From NCBI GenBank assembly GCA_030656215.1, contig JAUSOD010000040.1, forward strand, positions 1-64,000: a stretch of DNA of 64,000 nucleotides. Reading direction: 5' to 3'. The position numbers and the translations under genes were made by a program. The notes under the pieces are model-generated. The model did not search any database. It was not told where the DNA came from and worked only from the letters and a program-made list of their open reading frames with translations. This stretch comes from Azoarcus sp. GTDB lineage: Bacteria > Pseudomonadota > Gammaproteobacteria > Burkholderiales > Rhodocyclaceae. Shown here piece after piece: positions 49,201 through 56,333 of the stretch; the first letter of the stretch is position 1, and each line of letters opens with the position of its first letter.

Positions 49201-51451
49201 TCAGGGATGCAAGCCTGCCCCGGGCATCGAATGCGGCATCGAGTTGCCAGCCGCGGTTGTCGCCGGTGGCGACGACGCGACCGGCCCTGTCATAGCGCCA
49301 GAAGCGGCTTTGCTCGAAGCTCGCGCTTGCGCGGCGGTGGCCGACCAGCCGACCCTCGGTATCGTGCTCATAGGTTTCGAGCACGCCCAGCGCAGTTGCC
49401 ACCCATTCGCGCCTCCCTTGCGGGTCATGCGCGAATCGCATGTTTCGAGCAGGATCGTCGGGTGAATGGGTCTCGACAAGTTGGCCCATCGGGTCAAAAC
49501 GATACTCCACCTCACGCGCGAAGTCCCAGCCTGCGCCATGACTGCGAATACGCACCGCTTGCAGGCGGGTGTTGTAGTCGAACTCGGTAAGCGATCCCTC
49601 GTCATTGGAAACACGCCGAACCATGCCGGTGGCTGGAGCGTACTCAATGGCTGCGATATGCCCGCCCGGGCGCGTGATGAGGGTTATGTAGTTACCCGCC
49701 GCATCCCAGGCAAAGCGCGTAATGTCCGAATCAGTCGGATCGTTGCCCGGCCCGTTGGGCAGCGGCCCGTCGATTGCGGCGAGCAGGCTGCGGCCATTGA
49801 TGCGGGCGTACATGTAGACGGTGGTGCGCTCGATGGGTGTCGCCGCCTCGGGCGTGGCGGCTGGTGCGCCGGTCTCGTCGAGCGGGCTAAAGCCGGATTC
49901 GGTCACGCGCACGGGCTGGCCGGCGTCGTTGTACTCGAATGCGATGCGTTGCTCGCGCCCGGGCACCACGCTGGGCCGTACGACGAGGACCGGGCGGGGG
50001 CTCGTCTCGGCATACTCGTAGCGGGCGATCGGACGCCGCGCGCCCGGTGCCCCGTCCATGTAGTGCCGCTGCGCACGCGAAGCGAGGCGCCCGGTAGCAT
50101 CGTACTCGAACAGCGTGGCCGAGATCGGCGTACCGTCGACGCCGAGCGCGGCCTCCTCGACCATGCGCCCGTGCCTGTCGTAGGCATAGCGCCGATTGGT
50201 CGGCCCGCAGCTCGCGCAGCCCGGCCCGATCGCCTGGAGCAACCTGAAACCGCTGTTGATCACCGCATGCCGGTAGGTGGTGCGCTGGCCCAGGCTGTTG
50301 TTGATCACCGTCACACCCCGCTCGGGATAGTCGACGCTGACCTGCTCGATCCCGGTGCCCGCGACCGGCTGGCCGGCTTCATCGGTGCGCAGCGGCACCC
50401 CGCGCACGCTCAGCGTGGCGCGCCCGCGCGCATCATAGCCATAGGTCGCGATGCGCACCGGCCCGGTTTCAGCCTCCACGCTGATGCCGGTCAGGTGGTG
50501 CGGCAGATGCGGCGCGAACTCCTCCTCATCCGCCCCATAGTGATAGCGGCGCACCCTGCCCTCGGGGTCCGTCACCGCCACCAGATTCGACAGCCCCGGC
50601 ACCGCGCGGTCGTTCTGATGCGCGAGGGTGAAGCGCCCGACGGGTGAGCCAATTGCCACGACCCCGCGAAACCCGCTTGAATCGCGCGGGGCGTACTCGA
50701 ACACCAGACTCCGCCCCTGCGGATCGGTCACCCGCAACAGGCTGCTGTCCGGCGCCCACAGGAGCGACACGAAGTGCCCATCGGGCGCGATGATCTGCAG
50801 CAGCCGCCCGCGTGCGTCGAACTCGAGCCGTCGCCCATCCGGCCAGTGCCACTCGAAGCCCTCGGGCCGTGCGGCAACGCCGCGCACCTGCAGTTGCCCA
50901 TAGGCCGGATCATGCGCGACCAGCGTACCCCTGCCCGTGCGCGCAAAGAACACCCGCGAGCCGTCGGCCTGCAGGATGTGGATGGCCTTCTCGAAAACTG
51001 CCAGCTCGGTCTCGTACGACAGCCGCCAACCGCGCCCGAGCATGCCCATCGGCCGATCCGGGTTGGCCAGCGTGCTGTTGTAGTGACGCACAATCTCCAG
51101 GCCCATGACCCCGGGTAGCGCGGGCAGGTCGGTCTCGCGGCGATACTTGTTGCCGCTCGCCAGATGGATCGGATTGCCCGCCCCCAGGTTGGCCCCCGAG
51201 CCGGTGCCGATGCTCGCCGGCCCGGAGCCATCGCACGGATCGCCCGAGGGCGCGGGGCAGAAGTTGAGCTGCGTGATGCCGCGTCCGCCCAGGACACCGT
51301 CGAGAATCGAGCTGCCCGGGGCGGGGGTCGAGACCAGCGACGCCTGGTCGGCCAGCGCCGCGGTAGCCGCGAGCAGGGCGGCTGCGGCCAGGCCGAGAAG
51401 GCGGTGGGTCAGACGCAAGGAGAAACCTGTACCGGTTCGCATGGGTCGCAT
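46217..51451 (-). CDS. Sec-exported RHS protein with C-terminal Tle1-type phospholipase domain
   Basis: 1744-residue RHS/YD-repeat protein. A Sec signal peptide ([19 protein letters not shown]) is followed by a DUF6531-like lead ([18 protein letters not shown]), then YD repeats and the RHS core end [21 protein letters not shown] with a YVDPDGL cut-type motif near residue 1388. The last 355 residues are a DUF2235/Tle1-like alpha/beta hydrolase: [17 protein letters not shown], Ser1500 in GFSRGAAQA, Asp in LGLWDTV and His in LGSHSDIGG, so the triad looks complete. It probably attacks phospholipids. It lies 4 nt after a tadE-like gene as part of the Tad operon; no PAAR domain is present. A start at 51451 was chosen because it puts the signal peptide at the N-terminus; the frame is open 84 codons further upstream. 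Confidence 0.9.
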   Translation of the reverse strand: [1744 protein letters not shown]

Positions 51452-51455
51452 CAGC

Positions 51456-52349
51456 TCAAAGAAGCGGAAGGCAGGGATCGGGTGCGGCGCAGGACGGATC
51501 GGAACTCGGGTCGCAGGGTGCAGGCGGTTCGGTGCCGCCCCCTTCGCCCTCATTGCCACCCGGAAGCTGCGGCACGATCGGCGTGCTGCAGCCGATCGTG
51601 CCGCAGTCCGGTGGCGGGGTATCGACCGTCGGCGGCTCACCGGGGTCGGTCGGGCTGCCGTTGTTGCCTCCGCCCGGGCTCGATACGGGGTCGGCGGGTT
51701 CAAGTGCGTCGCTGTGCATCTGCACCGTGGCCTGGGCCACCATGGGAATGCGGCCCTGTGCGATCAGGCTGCTGTTGAAGGCGTCCGTCCCCGGGTCCAG
51801 CCAGGCGAGGTATTTGCGGTAGATCAGCCCCATCAGCGGCACCTGGGGCTGATAGCCGTAGGTGACCCTCAGCTTGAGGAGGTTGGCGTCCTGGATGCTC
51901 TGGCCCGAACTCGGGCCGATCTGCGCCGGGTCTTTCGCCGTCAGCTGGGCATTCGGGATCGCGCGTTTGCCGTATTTGTCTTCGAGTTCGGCCGTGCTCC
52001 AGTCGTCGAAGGATTCCCGGGTGGGGTTCAGGATCTCGATCCGGCTGAAGCTGCCGACGTCGGCCTGCGCGCGGGCAAACGAGGCAGCCAGTTCCGCGGT
52101 GTTGCTGCCGCCACCGTAGATGGGCGTGAGCGCACGCACGAAGGCGGTGCGGACCCGATCGGGGTCCGCCTGCTGCACGCTGCCGGCCCGCGCGGCCATG
52201 AAGGCGGCGTGGTTGAGGTGGTTCTTGTTGAAGAACATCAGCCCGTACTGCACGCTTGCCAGCCCGAACAGGGTCAGCACCGGGCCGACCACGGCAAACT
52301 CGATCATGGCCGAGCCACGCTGGCGCATCAGCCTACTGGGGCGACTCAT
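51456..52349 (-). CDS. TadE-like pseudopilin with Pro/Gly/Cys-rich tail
   Basis: 297-residue minor-pilin-like protein. The N-terminus QRGSAMIEFAVVGPVLTLFGLASVQ has the type-IV prepilin form with G/SAMIEF and a hydrophobic stem, as in TadE. A middle domain of about 170 residues follows, and then a low-complexity tail from residue about 225 with several Cys (PPDCGTIGCSTP, APCDPSSDPSC). Start ATG 52349 overlaps the DUF192 stop. The tail is encoded by a perfect 16-bp inverted repeat. The RHS gene starts 4 nt after its stop. Confidence 0.85.
   Translation of the reverse strand: MSRPSRLMRQRGSAMIEFAVVGPVLTLFGLASVQYGLMFFNKNHLNHAAFMAARAGSVQQADPDRVRTAFVRALTPIYGGGSNTAELAASFARAQADVGSFSRIEILNPTRESFDDWSTAELEDKYGKRAIPNAQLTAKDPAQIGPSSGQSIQDANLLKLRVTYGYQPQVPLMGLIYRKYLAWLDPGTDAFNSSLIAQGRIPMVAQATVQMHSDALEPADPVSSPGGGNNGSPTDPGEPPTVDTPPPDCGTIGCSTPIVPQLPGGNEGEGGGTEPPAPCDPSSDPSCAAPDPCLPLL
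51567..51606. repeat. Perfect 16-bp inverted repeat inside the tadE-like gene
   Basis: CTGCGGCACGATCGGC (51567-51582) and its exact complement GCCGATCGTGCCGCAG (51591-51606) frame an 8-nt loop. The transcript of the minus strand can fold into a very stable hairpin about 115 nt before the RHS start codon. No T-run follows. It encodes the PDCGTIGCSTPIVPQ part of the tail. Confidence 0.75.
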
Positions 52350-52768
52350 CGTTTGTTCCGTCCGTCGAAGAAGGCGTGCTCGATGCGCAGCCCCGGTTCG
52401 ATACCGAGCCTCTCCAGATCGCCGGCCTTGAACTCCAGCGTGTGCAGCGCCCCGCGCGGGCCCATGCTCGTGCGCCACGGCTTGACCCCATGAACGCAGG
52501 CCACGACCTGCCCGCGACGATCCAGATAGGCGAGGTCGAGCGCGTAGCGCATGAATGCGGTGTGGATGCTCGCGCAGCGGGCCAGCAGCAGCCCCACTTC
52601 GCCATCCGGCGGCGGCCGCAGCATCAGCCCGCGAAAGCGCGTCCAGAATCCGTCGGCAATCTCCAGGCCAAAATGCCGTGAGCCGAGATCGCCGTTACCC
52701 CTCTCGCGCTCACCCCCCAGGCGATCCGGACGATCGATGGCTGCCGTGCTCAGCGCCAATGGCTCCAT
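52346..52768 (-). CDS. DUF192 protein
   Basis: 140-residue DUF192-family protein. Typical stretches are TRFRGLMLRP, SIHTAFMRYALDLAYLD and ALHTLEFKAGDLERLGI. Family members are small beta-rich proteins often exported, of unknown role; they occur in many tad loci. No clear signal peptide here. ATG 52768 was taken; a longer upstream frame runs back through tadC and is not coding. It overlaps the tadE-like gene by 4 nt and follows tadC by 5 nt. Confidence 0.8.
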   Translation of the reverse strand: MEPLALSTAAIDRPDRLGGERERGNGDLGSRHFGLEIADGFWTRFRGLMLRPPPDGEVGLLLARCASIHTAFMRYALDLAYLDRRGQVVACVHGVKPWRTSMGPRGALHTLEFKAGDLERLGIEPGLRIEHAFFDGRNKR

Positions 52769-52773
52769 CGGCT

Positions 52774-53691
52774 TCAGATACCCGCGTCCATGAACTTCAC
52801 CACGATGGGGAAGAACAGCACGATGAAGGTGCACGGAAAGATGAACGCGATCAGCGGGGCCAGCATCTTCACCGGCGCCTCCATGGCGAGCTTCTCCGCA
52901 CGCAGGAAACGGTCTACGCGTTGCTGGTCGGCCTGGGCCCGCAGCACGGGGCCGAGATTCATGCCGAGGCGCTCGGCCTGGATGACCGCCGCGACGAAAC
53001 TCGTCACTGGAGTTTCGCTCACCCGCTGGGCCAGCGTGCGCAAAGCCTCGGCGCGCGGCTTTCCGGCGCGGACGTCGCGCAGCACACGCTGGAGTTCGTC
53101 GCGCATGACCCCTTTGGGCCCCTTGAGCACCGACTGATGCAGCGCGCCCTGGAAGTTGAGGCCAGCCTCGACGCACAGGGTGATGATGTCGAGAAAGAAG
53201 GGCAGCGCCTTGAGCAGCTCACGCCGTCTGTCCTGGATCGAGTCACGCAGCCAGATGGCCGGATAGGCCCAGCCGAACAGCGTGCCGAACAGGCTCACTT
53301 GCCAGTACAAGGCGTCTGCGAAGCGCTTCCCGCCCGCCCTGCCCTGATCGAAGGAATCGAGCAGCCAGTAAAAGAGCACGCCCACGACGGCGGCACAAAC
53401 CAGCCTCGCCGCAACGAACTGTGCCGGTCGCAACGCGTAGTCGAGGCCGGCTTTGCGCAGCCTGCCCACCATGGCCGCGCTGCGTTTGGCCGGCAGTATG
53501 GGTTCGAGGTAAAAGCTGATCCACTGGATCGGCCACCACAGCAGACGAAAGCCCAGCGGCGGCGGGTCCTTGTATTCGCGGTCTTCCTCGGGGATTTCGG
53601 CAACCGCCCGGCCGAGCGTCCATGCAAGCAGTGCGATGGACAACCCCACGGTGAGGGCCAGTACCACGATGATGAGGGTGTCGTCGTCCAT
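52774..53691 (-). CDS. tadC: Tad pilus inner-membrane platform TadC
   Basis: 305-residue type II secretion F-domain protein. Three to four membrane segments: the first (LIIVVLALTVGLSIALLAWTL), one or two in the middle, and the last (MLAPLIAFIFPCTFIVLFFPIVV). The cytoplasmic F domain has LPFFLDIITLCVEAGLNFQGAL and AERLGMNLGPVLR. TadC forms the pilus-assembly platform together with TadB. It follows tadB by 6 nt. Confidence 0.93.
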   Translation of the reverse strand: MDDDTLIIVVLALTVGLSIALLAWTLGRAVAEIPEEDREYKDPPPLGFRLLWWPIQWISFYLEPILPAKRSAAMVGRLRKAGLDYALRPAQFVAARLVCAAVVGVLFYWLLDSFDQGRAGGKRFADALYWQVSLFGTLFGWAYPAIWLRDSIQDRRRELLKALPFFLDIITLCVEAGLNFQGALHQSVLKGPKGVMRDELQRVLRDVRAGKPRAEALRTLAQRVSETPVTSFVAAVIQAERLGMNLGPVLRAQADQQRVDRFLRAEKLAMEAPVKMLAPLIAFIFPCTFIVLFFPIVVKFMDAGI

Positions 53692-53697
53692 AGCTTT

Positions 53698-54558
53698 TCA
53701 AACGTCGATGGCAATGATGCGGCGGATGACGTAGACGCCAAGCACTTCGAGCAGGCCGATGACCACCAGGGTGGCCCAGCCTTCACGGGTGTGCCACAGG
53801 CGGCTCATCGCTTCGGGCTCCATCTTGTTGAGGACGGCCATCAGCAGCAGCGGCAGGCCGCCGACCACCCAGGCCTGGAGCTTGCCCTGTGAGGTCAGGG
53901 CCCGGATCTTTCCTTCCAGTTGCAGGCGGCTACGCACGGTGTGCGCCGTCCGCTCCAGCGTTTCGGCCAGGCCGCCGCCGGTTTCGGCGGCGATGCGCAT
54001 GGCCGAAACCACCAGCGTGGTCGATGCCGAGGGGATGCGCCGGTTGAGGTTGCCCAGGCTTTGCTCCAGGGTCACCCCCAGGCGCTGTTCGCGCAGCATC
54101 AGCCCGAACTCCTGCGAGATCGGCGGCCCGGTTTCGGCAACCAGTTGCGCGAGCGCGGAGCTCAATCCCAGGCCGGCGCGCAGTGCGCCCGCGATCATCA
54201 TCAGGGCGTCGGGGAGCTGTTGCTCGAAGTGGTCGAGACGACGCTGGCGCAGCAGGGCATAGAGCCAGCGCGGCAGGAGGCCAAGCATGAAGAAGGCCGG
54301 AATGGCAATGATTGCGGCGCCCGTCACACTCCAGACAGCGATCCCGCCCAGGGCCATGACTGCCAGATTGGCCACGAACAGCTTTCTCGGGTCGATGAAG
54401 AAGAAGAACTCCTGGGCCTGAAAATGCGCGCGCTCGGTGAAACTGGCGCGATATTTCGCCATCGTCACGGTGCCCAGATCGATGACGAACCAGGCGACCA
54501 GGGACGCACTGATCGCGATGATCACGGTCACCAGCGAGAGCGTGCTGGACTCGGTCAT
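53698..54558 (-). CDS. tadB: Tad pilus inner-membrane platform TadB
   Basis: 286-residue F-domain protein. Segments lie at the start (VTVIIAISASLVAWFVIDL), the middle and the end. The F domain includes LPDALMMIAGALRAGLGLSSAL and ISQEFGLMLREQRLGVTLEQSL, then RIAAETGGGLAETLER. With TadC it is the platform driven by the TadA ATPase. The start overlaps the tadA stop (ATGA). Confidence 0.93.
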   Translation of the reverse strand: MTESSTLSLVTVIIAISASLVAWFVIDLGTVTMAKYRASFTERAHFQAQEFFFFIDPRKLFVANLAVMALGGIAVWSVTGAAIIAIPAFFMLGLLPRWLYALLRQRRLDHFEQQLPDALMMIAGALRAGLGLSSALAQLVAETGPPISQEFGLMLREQRLGVTLEQSLGNLNRRIPSASTTLVVSAMRIAAETGGGLAETLERTAHTVRSRLQLEGKIRALTSQGKLQAWVVGGLPLLLMAVLNKMEPEAMSRLWHTREGWATLVVIGLLEVLGVYVIRRIIAIDV

Positions 54559-56333
54559 AGGGTGAGATCCTCGCCCAGTTCGTTGAGCCCGGCATCGGCT
54601 GCCATGAAGATCTCGATGTTCAGGGGGCGACCGGTGGCGCGCAGTTCGTCATAGAAGGTCGGCACGATGCCGCATCCGGTGAAGATGCCGCAGACCTTGC
54701 CATTTGCGCCGGTATAGCCCTGATTGTGAAAGCGGAAGATCTCCTGCATCTGGATCTTGCCGCTCTCGATGCCGGATATCTCCGCAATGCTGGTCACGAT
54801 CCGGCTGCCGCAGGCAAAGCGGCTTTGCTGGATGACGATGTCAACAGCCGACGCGATCTGTTCGCGAATGGCGGTGAGCGGCAGATCCATGCCCGCCATC
54901 AGCACCATGGTTTCGAGACGCGCAAGCGCATCGCGTACGGTATTGGCGTGCAGGGTCGTGAGCGAGCCTTCGTGCCCGGTGTTCATCGCCTGCAGCATGT
55001 CGAGCGCCTCCGAACCGCGACACTCGCCCACCACGATGCGGTCGGGCCTCATTCGCAGCGTGTTGCGCACCAGGTCGCGGATCTGCACCGCCCCTTTGCC
55101 TTCGACGTTGGATGGGCGCGCTTCGAGGCTGATCAGGTGCTCGTGATGCAGCTTGAGCTCGGCCGCGTCCTCCACGGTGATCACCCGCTCGCCCGGCGGG
55201 ATGAAGTTCGACAGGATATTGAGCAAGGTCGTCTTGCCCGAGCCGGTGCCGCCCGAAACGATGATGTTCTTGCGCGCCTCGACGCACACCTGGAGGAATT
55301 GGGCCATCGCATCGCCCAGCGACCCGAAATGAACGAGGTCGCTCGCCTCCAGCTTGCGTTTTGCGAATTTCCGGATCGTCACGCACGGCCCCTTCAGCGC
55401 CAGGGGCGGAATCACGGCGTTGACCCGCGAGCCGTCCTTGAGCCGGGCATCGACCATCGGCGACGATTCGTCGATCCGCCGGCCCAGCGGCGTGACGATG
55501 CGCTCGATCACCCCCAACACGGCGCGATGGCCGGTGAAGGCCAGTGGGTGCCGGACCAGCCGGCCACCGCGTTCGACATAGATCTCGTCATAGCGGTTGA
55601 CCATGATCTCGGTCACCGTATCGTCGGCGAGCAGCTCTTCGAGCGGACCCAGGCCGATTGCTTCGTTGAGCACCAGCCTGCTGAGCAAGTCGCGGTCAAG
55701 TTCGGCCGGGATGTCCGTATCGAGCTCGGTGAGAATTTCCGCGATCAGGCGTGAGGTCTCGGCACGCAAGCGTTCGTCGGACATGTGATGAACATCCTGA
55801 CGCCTGAGATCCATGGCCTCGAGCAAGCGCCCATGCAGCAGCTTTCGCCATTCGAACTCGAGCTCGCGCTGCACCAACTCGGCGCGTGGCACCAGCGCCG
55901 TCGTCGGCGTGGCTGGCACAGACACCCCGGGCGGGGCCGATTCGGCGCTGTGCCCGGCCGCCACGCCGGTCGAAACGTCCGTCGGCCCTTCGCCACTCGC
56001 CGGCGGACGCCCGGCATGCTCACCGTGCATGCCGACTGCGGCACCGAGATCGGCAACCTTGAGCTTGTACGGACCAATACCAATGACATCATTCGGTTTG
56101 AGCGGGCCGAACTGCCCGTTGATGCGCTGGCCATTGACCTGGAAGCCGCCAAAGGCGCCCATGTCCTCGATCAGGATGCCGGCCGGGGTCTTGAACAGAT
56201 GGGCGTGCTCCTTGCCGATACGCCAGCTATCGAGCCGGATCTCGTTCTGTGCGCCCTTGCCGATCACCGAATCACCGGGCACCTGCAACACCTTGCCGGT
56301 GCCGTCCGGCTGGATGACTTCAACCTGCAGCAT
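54555..56333 (-). CDS. tadA: FHA domain-TadA/CpaF pilus ATPase fusion
   Basis: 592-residue protein. Residues about 20-90 are an FHA domain ([27 protein letters not shown]), which binds phosphothreonine in other proteins. A linker of about 60 residues leads to the CpaF/TadA ATPase: ETGR-type lead [18 protein letters not shown], Walker A in [14 protein letters not shown], and [15 protein letters not shown] as Walker B region. TadA powers Flp pilus assembly. An FHA gene or domain next to this ATPase is known, here fused. No tadZ/cpaE gene lies between this gene and the secretin, as is often seen. Start ATG 56333 overlaps the secretin stop. Confidence 0.93.
   Translation of the reverse strand: MLQVEVIQPDGTGKVLQVPGDSVIGKGAQNEIRLDSWRIGKEHAHLFKTPAGILIEDMGAFGGFQVNGQRINGQFGPLKPNDVIGIGPYKLKVADLGAAVGMHGEHAGRPPASGEGPTDVSTGVAAGHSAESAPPGVSVPATPTTALVPRAELVQRELEFEWRKLLHGRLLEAMDLRRQDVHHMSDERLRAETSRLIAEILTELDTDIPAELDRDLLSRLVLNEAIGLGPLEELLADDTVTEIMVNRYDEIYVERGGRLVRHPLAFTGHRAVLGVIERIVTPLGRRIDESSPMVDARLKDGSRVNAVIPPLALKGPCVTIRKFAKRKLEASDLVHFGSLGDAMAQFLQVCVEARKNIIVSGGTGSGKTTLLNILSNFIPPGERVITVEDAAELKLHHEHLISLEARPSNVEGKGAVQIRDLVRNTLRMRPDRIVVGECRGSEALDMLQAMNTGHEGSLTTLHANTVRDALARLETMVLMAGMDLPLTAIREQIASAVDIVIQQSRFACGSRIVTSIAEISGIESGKIQMQEIFRFHNQGYTGANGKVCGIFTGCGIVPTFYDELRATGRPLNIEIFMAADAGLNELGEDLTL

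Noticed and set aside
46217-51451. Type VI secretion effector assignment for the RHS protein
   Set aside because: There is no PAAR domain, VgrG, Hcp or adaptor gene, and the protein has a Sec signal. The Tle-like tail alone does not prove type VI export.
51452-51703. 84-codon N-terminal extension of the RHS protein
   Set aside because: It overlaps the tadE-like coding region, is Arg/Pro-rich and would bury the signal peptide.
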